Assembly (NCBI GenBank): GCA_003249625.1
Contig: QKII01000454.1
Location: 1 to 6,434, forward strand
Length of the DNA: 6,434 nt
DNA from: Propionivibrio sp.
Lineage (GTDB): Bacteria; Pseudomonadota; Gammaproteobacteria; Burkholderiales; Rhodocyclaceae
Reading direction: 5' to 3'
Positions 1-5,798 of this stretch are shown one piece after another. Below the pieces are notes generated by a model. The model searched no databases. It was not told the DNA's origin and saw only the letters and a program-made list of their open reading frames with translations. Position 1 is the stretch's first letter. Each line of letters opens with the position of its first letter. Both the position numbers and the translations under genes were made by a program.

Positions 1-712
1 CCTCGCAGAACTCAGCCAAGAGAGGAATCAATCAAACAGGACGCTCAAAGGAGAGCCTTTTCAACCTATCGACAACCTCGCGAATTGTTTCGTTCCATGC
101 TCCGCGCGAGACTTGTCGGAAGAGAGGGAGGGATGGCGCGTCTTCACCATTCAGGGGCATGCCGAAGCAGAAGCCCACAGGGATTTCAGAGCGAGCCAGC
201 CAGAAGTGCGATGGTCGTGGCTACGCTGATGATCAAGCGTAGATATCGATTGCTTCTTCCTGGCGTTTCAGTTCGACCAGCGTGTTGGCTCTCATGAAAA
301 GCGCCTTTCCGTGTTCAGGTCGCTGCATCAATAAGGCGTCGCTGTCAGCAAGTGAGGATTGCGGGGCGTTGGTGTGTGGCTTCTTGCTCGCCGCAACAGC
401 AGATTCGGGCCGTGAGGATGTCGAGTGAGCGATTCGTTGAGAGAACTCAATGCCTGTGCCCACAGTATGTCGGGAAACTCGATAGGCTCATTGCTGGGCA
501 GGTCCTCTCAAAACTCGCTGCAACTTGCCAGGCTTTCCTCGCGTCAATGAAGTTTTTTCCAGGAGCAAGGCGCATTCAATCTGGAAATGCGGGGGCCTTG
601 AGTTTTTGGAGGAATCTGGTCGAACGCAGGAGAGCGCTTCGTCGAACAGGTGTTTGCAACGCATCAGGCGCCAATTGAAGAGGTAAGTTGATTGCCCTGG
701 ATGGTCCCGCAA
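1..712 (-). pseudogene. Eroded gene relic with a tetratricopeptide-like repeat
   Basis: No intact gene is visible here, but one minus-strand frame runs through the region with only four stops (at 488-490, 233-235, 221-223 and 32-34), far fewer than chance would give over about 240 codons. Within it, 236-322 encodes a stretch that lines up position by position with the TPR consensus: Pro, then Ala-Leu-Phe, Ala-Asn, Leu, Leu, and the ending EEAIDIYA. TPR repeats are helical protein-binding modules, so the parent was probably a TPR protein. The part at 35-220 is open and includes GFCFGMPLNGED and AWNETIREVVDRLKRL; I do not recognise its family. No convincing start codon with a ribosome site is present (a TTG at 712 is the only one flagged). 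The sequence could instead be two unrelated fragments. The relic interpretation is an inference. Confidence 0.35.
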
Positions 713-837
713 TTCATGATGGTAGTGTTGATTGTCCTCTTGGAGCGGATTATTCGTCGTCCATTTTCTTTCGCGGGCGATGGCAAGGGTAAAGTTGCGT
801 AGAATTCCCCGAGTTGCCGCTATTCAAGGAGTCGAGC

Positions 838-1326
838 ATGAAGTCGTTGATGTCTGTCGTAACAGCGCTGGTGCTGTCTGTGGGTTTCACCTCCACGAAC
901 GCCTTTGCGGAGAAGGGCGGAAAACATGACAAAGAGAAAGGAAAACCTCGCGCAGAGATGCGCCAGGGGAACCGGCCACCACCTCCGCCTACCGCGAACG
1001 ATGGCGTCCGGGTCGAGTTTCGCTTCGGAGAACAGGAAAGACATGCGGTCCGTAACTATTACGGAGCCGAGATGAAGGGGGGAAAGTGCCCCCCCGGTCT
1101 GGCTAAAAAGGGCAATGGCTGCATGCCACCCGGTCAGGCGAAGAAATGGGCGATGGGGCGACCGTTGCCGCGTGATGTTGCCTATCATGATCTGCCACGC
1201 GATCTGCTTATCCGCTTGCCGGCGCCGCCCGTCGGTCATCGCTATGTACAGGTGGCCGGCGATGTGCTGCTGATCGCCGTGGGTTCTTCGATGGTCGTTG
1301 ACGCGATTCAGGATATCCTTCGCTGA
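838..1326 (+). CDS. RcnB/CigR-type small periplasmic protein
   Basis: A 162-residue secreted protein. The ATG at 838 is chosen because AGGAG at 827-831 sits six bases upstream and the product starts with a clean signal peptide (residues 1-24, ending AFA). The mature part is a Lys/Gly-rich basic segment (25-45), a proline run (about 47-51), then a cysteine-containing motif at 84-103 of the form CPPGLAKK...C.PPGQAKK. Its C-terminal domain (105-162) contains GRPLPRDV, a PxGxRYV step and DVLLIAxGSxMVVDAI. This order is typical of proteins annotated as RcnB family or anti-virulence regulator CigR family. RcnB itself takes part in nickel/cobalt homeostasis in the E. coli periplasm and CigR is a Salmonella virulence modulator; which role, if either, applies here cannot be read from the sequence. 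The gene stands alone, with a TAGAAT -10-like element at 800-805 but no good -35. Confidence 0.8.
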   Translation: MKSLMSVVTALVLSVGFTSTNAFAEKGGKHDKEKGKPRAEMRQGNRPPPPPTANDGVRVEFRFGEQERHAVRNYYGAEMKGGKCPPGLAKKGNGCMPPGQAKKWAMGRPLPRDVAYHDLPRDLLIRLPAPPVGHRYVQVAGDVLLIAVGSSMVVDAIQDILR

Positions 1327-1483
1327 TCCTGCTGGCTTGGTGGATGATCTGCCGTTAAGTGCGGTATCGCGGCCGGCTCAGATCGACCGAAGCCCGTCCG
1401 TAGCGTTGCTCCAAAGCGGCACGACGATCAGCCAGGGGATTTTCGTGTTTCGCTTCTACGAAGCAGCCGTTCGAGATCTCCGG

Positions 1484-1514
1484 CAGTCGGCCAACTGCAG
1501 CCGTTGGCCGACTG
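1484..1514. terminator. Perfect 12-bp inverted repeat between convergent genes
   Basis: The arms CAGTCGGCCAAC (1484-1495) and GTTGGCCGACTG (1503-1514) are exact complements around a 7-base loop. The repeat lies in the 267-base gap between the RcnB/CigR-type gene and the convergent porin gene, where a bidirectional transcription stop would be useful. Neither side carries a T-run, so it does not fit a standard intrinsic terminator. It could also be an mRNA 3'-end stabiliser or part of a dispersed repeat. The rest of 1327-1593 shows nothing I can support as a gene. Confidence 0.45.
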
Positions 1515-1593
1515 GAATCCTACGTCGCTACAGAATTTCTGGCGGTTGGATAGAATTTTCCGGCTTGCTCGATTGAAGCCATTTCAGATGTGA

Positions 1594-2580
1594 TTAACGC
1601 CCCATGAGCGGGAATTCAAAAACGTAGATTATGCCGAGGGCGTAGGCGTTCTTGGATGGAGCATTGTTGAAGTCCACGTGACCGTAGTCCAGATAGGCAT
1701 AGGTGTTCTTGAAGATTTCGCGGTTAACGAAGAATTCGGTTGCTTCGTCCTTGGTGTCGCGGTTCTTGCCGTACATCATGCCGATGTTGAAGCCAGCCAC
1801 CGGTGCAACGATACCGAGGCTTGTGCCTCTGCGATCTGATCCGCCATCGGCATATCCGGCCATGACCTTGACGATACCGAAATCATAACTTCCCGCGACT
1901 GCGGCGAAGTCTGAATCGTAAAAGCCTGTATCCGCACGCTTGGTTTCAGCTGTCACGCTGGCGGCGAACTTGTCGCCCGTATAGGTCAGTGCGGCCGACG
2001 TACTCGACCTGGCATCGTCTACACCGTCTTCCTTCGTGGCGAAGCCGACCTGAGCCTTCAGGCCACCGCCGAAGGTGGGTGAAATATATTGCAGCGACTG
2101 GGTCTGGCGGCCGCGCAGCCAGGGCGCGACCGTGGCGTTGCCCAGTGCCGTGGCCGCGTTGGATGCACCGTTGAAGTCATAGCCAACCATGGCCTGGAAA
2201 GGTACGGAGTCCTGCCGACCGAAGCGCGCCTCACCCAAACCGCCAGCAATGCCAACCCAAGCTTGACGATTGAACAATGCCTTGGAATCTGTGCCCATGC
2301 GCAGGTCGTGGTCGATCTCTGCACTCTCAAGGGCGAAGTTGACCTTGATTCCATCGCTAATGTCCATGCCGCCCTTCAGGCCGATACGGGAGGTGGAGTT
2401 CCCTTGGCTGCCGCCACCGCCACTTCCGTTATCCCCTCCAGAGTGAAAGCGGGCCCCCTTATTGTCTACCAGCTCGTTCTTGCCGTAACTCAGATCGCCC
2501 AAGCCGTAAAAAATCAGATCGGCGTGAGCAGAGCCCATTGCAGCCAAAACTGCGAAAGCGGGAATCAGGTTTTTGATCAT
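1594..2580 (-). CDS. Outer-membrane porin, Gram-negative porin family
   Basis: A 328-residue general diffusion porin of the Neisseria/Burkholderia type, which forms trimeric 16-strand beta-barrel channels for small hydrophilic solutes. The ATG at 2580 is preceded by AAGGA five to six bases upstream and starts a standard signal peptide cut after AHA (residue 20). The mature protein begins DLIFYGLGDLSYG, the usual first strand. A Gly/Ser/Asn-rich loop follows at about 48-64, then SRIGLKG. The NRQAWVGI...GEARFGRQ segment (about 108-127) is the family signature ahead of the constriction loop. Alternating hydrophobic strands continue to the end. Length is close to the family norm of about 330-380. 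One oddity is the C-terminus: these porins usually end at the final Phe of a YxFxF strand, but here YVFEF is followed by five more residues, PLMGR. A longer in-frame start exists but would place 31 non-signal residues in front, so it was rejected. Confidence 0.93.
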   Translation of the reverse strand: MIKNLIPAFAVLAAMGSAHADLIFYGLGDLSYGKNELVDNKGARFHSGGDNGSGGGGSQGNSTSRIGLKGGMDISDGIKVNFALESAEIDHDLRMGTDSKALFNRQAWVGIAGGLGEARFGRQDSVPFQAMVGYDFNGASNAATALGNATVAPWLRGRQTQSLQYISPTFGGGLKAQVGFATKEDGVDDARSSTSAALTYTGDKFAASVTAETKRADTGFYDSDFAAVAGSYDFGIVKVMAGYADGGSDRRGTSLGIVAPVAGFNIGMMYGKNRDTKDEATEFFVNREIFKNTYAYLDYGHVDFNNAPSKNAYALGIIYVFEFPLMGR

Positions 2581-2644
2581 GGTTGTCCTTCTAGAGGTAA
2601 GAAACGTTGGTGAGGTACGCACGGAGAAAATTGAATAGCGGCGA

Positions 2645-2673
2645 ATCCTATAACCCCGGCGCAGTGGCACCAA
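2645..2673 (-). promoter_or_regulatory. Candidate porin promoter
   Basis: On the minus strand TTGGTG (2673-2668) and TAGGAT (2650-2645) are 17 bases apart, with predicted transcription start near 2638 and a leader of about 58 bases to the porin ATG. Both boxes are only partial matches to the sigma-70 consensus, so this is the best candidate rather than a firm call. Confidence 0.3.
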
Positions 2674-2707
2674 GCGAATCAGTATCGCTGTGGAAGGAAA
2701 ATGGCCT

Positions 2708-3019
2708 ATGTGTTGTGATTTTGCGTCATTTGTTATCGTGAGGAAAAAGCGAAGTGACTTGAATCACCTTGATTATCAGCACGGTCCTTTGCTTTTTTTT
2801 TCCCCTTTGCCGGTTTTCGGCCGGACGGTAGCTGATGACCACGCAGGAGCGGGCGCCCATCGCGAGATGCTGTTGCACACTTCCTACGAGGAATGCAAGA
2901 CATTTCAAGCCGAGCATCTCGCAGTGATGGAGGCGCGTGCCCAAGAGAAGGGCGCTACTTTGCACGTGGATACGCAGAACGGCTGTGACCGCATCACGGC
3001 GCGGGGATTGATCAAGTAG
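2708..3019 (+). CDS. Small hypothetical protein, possibly exported, start uncertain
   Basis: The frame is open from at least 2690 to the TAG at 3017-3019. The C-terminal half reads like a real protein: HTSYEECKTF, EHLAVMEARAQEKG and DTQNGCDRITARGLIK form a short helical, two-cysteine domain after a DDHAGAGAH stretch. I do not recognise the family. ATG 2708 is listed because AAGGA lies nine bases upstream, giving 103 residues, but its N-terminus is not a good signal peptide. A short hydrophobic run (PLLFFSPLPVFG) ending in TVA just before DDHAG suggests an export signal. A run of nine T at 2793-2801 lies inside that run, and the neighbouring frame upstream reads LIISTVLCFFF, a better hydrophobic core. 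A frameshift or a later non-ATG start is therefore possible. The gene is divergent from the porin and its stop is 20 bases from that of the convergent cyclase gene. Confidence 0.5.
   Translation: MCCDFASFVIVRKKRSDLNHLDYQHGPLLFFSPLPVFGRTVADDHAGAGAHREMLLHTSYEECKTFQAEHLAVMEARAQEKGATLHVDTQNGCDRITARGLIK
2754..2767. promoter_or_regulatory. CRP/FNR-superfamily-like palindrome
   Basis: GTGA (2754-2757), six bases, then TCAC (2764-2767) matches the core of the CRP/Vfr consensus TGTGA-N6-TCACA, without the outer T and A. It lies in the region between the porin and the divergent small ORF, about 120 bases upstream of the predicted porin transcription start. One such match can occur by chance. Confidence 0.2.
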
Positions 3020-3039
3020 CCGGCGGCAGACATCCCCTA

Positions 3040-5187
3040 CTAAGCATCGTCGCTGCGACGCTTCCTGGCCAGGGCCTTGACTCGGTACATGCGCTCGTCG
3101 GCGATGGCAACGGCTGCATCCAAGCTCTCCCGGTCGGCGTTGCGCATGGCGTAACCGACGGCGGCACTGGGGACGATGCGTACGTTGGTTTCCGGTAGCA
3201 CGTGGTTTGTCTCTGCGCAGCGTTTTCCAAGTTGTTCGATGGCGTCGATGACCTCGTATTCGGTCATGTTGTCCATCAGGGCCAGGAATTCGTCGCCCCC
3301 CATGCGGAAGAACAGCGCACCGGGAAACTGCGCGCGCATGCATTGGGCGAACAGCCGTATCAGTGCGTCGCCGGCGGTGTGGCCGCTGCTGTCGTTCACG
3401 CGCTTCAGGTTGTTCAGGTCGGCGACCAGCAGCGCCTGTGGGTAGCGGCCGCGCTGCAGCGCCTCGGCGTGATGGCTGAAGTAATTGCGGTTAAAAAAGC
3501 CTGTGAGCGGATCCGTGTAGAGCAGCGTTTCCCTTTCGCGGAGGATCTGAGCCTGCGCCTTGTGCCGCGCGGCGGAGTAAACGATACGAACCGTTACCAG
3601 CAGGATCGCCGCGAGCGCAAGAACCAGCCCTGTTATGATGAAGCCCTGCTTGCGGCTTTCCTCGTTGCGTAGCGTCGGTACGCTCTGGATACCGGCGTAG
3701 CGGGCTTCCTCGAAATCGACGAGGGCCAGCGCTTTGTCGATGATTCCCGCAAGTTCGGGCTGATCACGGTTGACGCCGAAATAGACGAAGGAATCTTTGG
3801 ATGTATTGCCGCGCTTGACCAGGTCGGTATAGCCCAATCCGTTGATGTAGAACTCGACGACCGTCGGGTTTTCGATCATGTAGTCCGCCCTGCCTTTGCG
3901 TACCAGTCGCAGCGATTCCTGGATGTCGGCGGTCTTGACGATATGCGGCACCTTGAGGTTCTTGCGCAGGTATTCCTCGTGCCAGAAACCGTCGATGACC
4001 GCCACGCGGTAACCTTCCAGTCCATAAACGTCCTGGATCGGTTTGCTCGTCTTGAGACCGACGATGATGTCGCGCTCGGTGCTGATCGGGCGGGGATAGA
4101 CGAAATAGCGGAGGCGATCTTCGGTCTTCGCGATGTTCACGATATCGATGGTTCCGCGGCGTGCCTTTTCATAGATTTCGGCGAACGGTCCGCTGATGAC
4201 CCGGATGCGCAGGCCAACCAGGTCGGCGATGCGCTTGAGCGTTTCCCCGACGATGCCCTTGTATTCGCCGTTCTGGTAGTAGTCGAAGGGCAGATAGTCT
4301 TCGGCGGCGCCGACGACGGCCTCGCCCTTGGTCTCGATCCAGTCCAGTTCGGCATCGCTCAATCGCAGGATCTTGCGGTTGTATATGCGCGCCGTCTGGC
4401 GGGCGAGACGCTCAATCTCCTGTTGGCGCTGTTCGAGGTACTTGTCCAGGATGCCGGACAGAATCTGGTCCTTGCGCATCACGGCCAGTGTCATGTCGGA
4501 AGTGATACTCCGCACCTGAGCGACTACGGCCAGGCCGGGATGTTGGAAGAGGAATTCGTGCTCGATGCCACCGCCCGTTGTAATGAAACCATCGATTTCG
4601 CTCGAATCGAGAGCCTTCAGCCCGAGTTCCTGGTCAGCATACTCGGCTTTTTCGAAGCGAATGTTCGGGTACTCTGCCGGCAACTGATCGCTGACGAAGT
4701 CGGCGGCGATGAAGCCGATCCGCCGGCCGTCGAGGTCGCCGAGCGTCTGGACCAAAGAGCCTTTGCGCGCGAAGACGACGTATGGGAAGCGCATCACCGG
4801 GCGAGTGAAGACCATGATCCGCTCGCGCTCTGGTGTCGGATTCGCGCCATACAGGATGTCAAACTCGCCGCGGATGAACCGGTCGTAGGCATCGTCCCAG
4901 CCCTCGACGTCGGCGAGCACCACGCGCAGCCCGAGTTGCGCCTCGATGTCGGCCAGCAGTTCGTGCAGGAAGCCGGTCTGCTTCCCCCGAAAACTGAAGC
5001 TGTCTATACCGGCAAACGGGTCGTAAGCGACGGTGAGCGTCTTGTCCCGATGTGCAGCGATCCAAGCCAGTTCTTCCCTCGTGAACTGCGGCGTCGCAGT
5101 CTGCGCGTCTGCGGCGAAAACCGACCATGTTAGCGCTAGCACGCAGACCAGGATGAAGCGAAGTGGAGAACCGAGGGCTGCCGTCAC
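3040..5187 (-). CDS. Membrane diguanylate cyclase with two periplasmic solute-binding domains
   Basis: A 715-residue sensor that should make cyclic di-GMP from two GTP in the cytoplasm in response to a periplasmic ligand. The order is: N-terminal hydrophobic export signal (about 9-28); a first type-3 solute-binding (Venus flytrap) domain (about 38-265, with TPERERIMVFTRPV near 118); a second one (about 283-505, with EDYLPFDYYQNGEYKG near 296 and TEDRLRYFVYPRP near 355); one membrane helix (about 516-537); a short helical linker; and a GGDEF domain (about 557-708). The catalytic features are present: DPLTGFFNR (559-567), Asp590, NDSSGHTAGD (598-607), GGDEF itself (630-634) and a late MYRVK. 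The inhibitory I-site RxxD expected nine to six residues before GGDEF is replaced by FPGA (621-624), so product inhibition is probably lost. Paired flytraps resemble BvgS-type sensors, but with GGDEF instead of a histidine kinase. The GTG start at 5187 has GAGGAA six bases upstream. The ligand is not identifiable; amino acids are common for this fold. Confidence 0.93.
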   Translation of the reverse strand: MTAALGSPLRFILVCVLALTWSVFAADAQTATPQFTREELAWIAAHRDKTLTVAYDPFAGIDSFSFRGKQTGFLHELLADIEAQLGLRVVLADVEGWDDAYDRFIRGEFDILYGANPTPERERIMVFTRPVMRFPYVVFARKGSLVQTLGDLDGRRIGFIAADFVSDQLPAEYPNIRFEKAEYADQELGLKALDSSEIDGFITTGGGIEHEFLFQHPGLAVVAQVRSITSDMTLAVMRKDQILSGILDKYLEQRQQEIERLARQTARIYNRKILRLSDAELDWIETKGEAVVGAAEDYLPFDYYQNGEYKGIVGETLKRIADLVGLRIRVISGPFAEIYEKARRGTIDIVNIAKTEDRLRYFVYPRPISTERDIIVGLKTSKPIQDVYGLEGYRVAVIDGFWHEEYLRKNLKVPHIVKTADIQESLRLVRKGRADYMIENPTVVEFYINGLGYTDLVKRGNTSKDSFVYFGVNRDQPELAGIIDKALALVDFEEARYAGIQSVPTLRNEESRKQGFIITGLVLALAAILLVTVRIVYSAARHKAQAQILRERETLLYTDPLTGFFNRNYFSHHAEALQRGRYPQALLVADLNNLKRVNDSSGHTAGDALIRLFAQCMRAQFPGALFFRMGGDEFLALMDNMTEYEVIDAIEQLGKRCAETNHVLPETNVRIVPSAAVGYAMRNADRESLDAAVAIADERMYRVKALARKRRSDDA

Positions 5188-5205
5188 GGCTCATTCCTCT
5201 CAACG

Positions 5206-5217
5206 AAAACATGTTTT
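5206..5217. promoter_or_regulatory. Perfect 12-bp palindrome at the cyclase transcription start
   Basis: AAAACATGTTTT is an exact palindrome lying just downstream of the predicted -10 of the cyclase promoter, about where transcription would begin. A repressor bound here would block the promoter, so it is a candidate operator. The AT-rich arms also make chance occurrence plausible. Confidence 0.3.
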
Positions 5218-5224
5218 TTCATCG

Positions 5225-5251
5225 ATTATAAACGTGGTGCGCCACAGTCAT
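5225..5251 (-). promoter_or_regulatory. Candidate promoter of the diguanylate cyclase gene
   Basis: On the minus strand a perfect -10 TATAAT (5230-5225) follows ATGACT (5251-5246, four of six matches to TTGACA) after a short 15-base spacer. Predicted start is near 5218, giving a leader of about 30 bases. The spacer contains a GTGG-TGCG-CCAC inverted repeat (5234-5245). On the plus strand the same AT-rich patch reads TATAAA (5227-5232), so a divergent start is possible. Confidence 0.5.
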
Positions 5252-5277
5252 CGCGCGCCGTGGTTTGCGATGGGCTG

Positions 5278-5296
5278 TTACCGAGGAGGACGGTAA
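5278..5296 (+). promoter_or_regulatory. Hairpin presenting AGGAGGA in its loop
   Basis: TTACCG (5278-5283) and CGGTAA (5291-5296) are exact complements enclosing the 7-base loop AGGAGGA, and an ATG follows immediately at 5297. The loop is a near-ideal ribosome-binding sequence. A GGA held in a hairpin loop is also the form recognised by CsrA/RsmA regulators. Transcription across it in the plus direction is not established. Confidence 0.35.
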
Positions 5297-5344
5297 ATGG
5301 TGCGCGATTCTGATCAGGCTGCACAACGGACATGCTTTTCGTGA
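5297..5344 (+). other. Fifteen-codon ORF behind a strong ribosome site
   Basis: ATG 5297 lies seven bases after AGGAGG (5284-5289) and opens a frame MVRDSDQAAQRTCFS that stops at 5342-5344. The product matches nothing I know. It could be a leader peptide, or the start of a gene whose remainder was lost, since a probable insertion-sequence relic begins 38 bases further on. It may equally be non-coding. Confidence 0.2.
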
Positions 5345-5382
5345 AACAGATTCTGGATCACCCGCGACTGTTTCCGCTGGTG

Positions 5383-5544
5383 TGAATCGCCCCGGAACCT
5401 GTAGATACTCCGAAGCCTTAAACTTGAGGCAAAGGAGAAGGCATGAGCAACAAGCGTTACCCGGAAGATCGGTTGCCAAACAGCGGAGTATCGTTGCGCT
5501 GGTCCAGCGTTCCAAGATCGCTTGTGGTCGATCTCTTGCCGTAG
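5383..5544 (+). mobile_element. Probable left-end relic of an IS3-family element
   Basis: TGAATCGCCCCGG at 5383 resembles terminal repeats of some IS3-family elements as I recall them. Sixty bases on, AAAGGAG (5431-5437) precedes ATG 5443, whose product begins MSNKRYPE, the usual opening of an IS3-family OrfA (a helix-turn-helix DNA-binding subunit that normally continues EFKIEAVKQV). Here the similarity ends after residue 8 and the frame stops at 5542-5544 after 33 residues. No OrfB and no matching right end are visible, so the element is a deleted fragment that cannot move itself. The true right boundary is probably near 5475; the end given is that of the truncated ORF. The call rests on a short match plus its context. 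Confidence 0.45.
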
Positions 5545-5617
5545 GCCGTCTGGCGGGTCTCAGAGTTGACCGGCCTTGTGAATTACCGGCCGGCAGGAAT
5601 GGCCGATGACTGCCCGA

Positions 5618-5644
5618 TTGTGCGCAGGCCAAGACGTCTATAAT
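5618..5644 (+). promoter_or_regulatory. Candidate promoter of the EamA transporter gene
   Basis: A perfect -10 TATAAT (5639-5644) is preceded by TTGTGC (5618-5623) with a 15-base spacer; a weaker GATTGT gives 17. Predicted start is near 5651, leaving a leader of about 79 or 148 bases depending on which start codon is used. Apart from this, 5545-5729 shows no gene or clear structure. Confidence 0.4.
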
Positions 5645-5798
5645 CGGTGCTCAGGGGCGACGAGAGTCTCCGGTCAGTTCCTGTGCAATTGGGCGGTCAG
5701 GTGACTTGAGAATCCGCAATTAAGAGCGTATGTCATCCGCCGAGGGTGTTCGTGCGTTAGAAGACCTCCGCCCTCTCTCCTACTGCTTCCGTTTTTCC

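Noticed and set aside
1298..1576. A 92-codon plus-strand frame overlapping the end of the RcnB/CigR-type gene
   Set aside because: It overlaps the conserved C-terminus of that gene in another frame, contains the perfect inverted repeat and has no recognisable domain.
2089..2613. A 174-codon plus-strand frame opposite the porin
   Set aside because: No family resemblance, and the opposite strand encodes a complete porin with signal peptide and barrel strands.
3943..5133. A 396-codon open frame on the plus strand opposite the cyclase gene
   Set aside because: It mirrors the codon pattern of the high-GC cyclase gene, has no ribosome site or recognisable domain, and the opposite strand is clearly coding.
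5281..5400. Possible cobalamin or other riboswitch upstream of the transporter
   Set aside because: I looked for conserved riboswitch core elements and found none; only the short AGGAGGA hairpin stands out.
5265..5609. A 114-codon plus-strand frame across the intergenic region before the EamA gene
   Set aside because: It has no good start, crosses the insertion-sequence end in the wrong frame and resembles no known protein.
5701..5709. GTGACTTGA repeated from 2754-2762
   Set aside because: A nine-base match without the second half of the palindrome is within chance expectation for this window.
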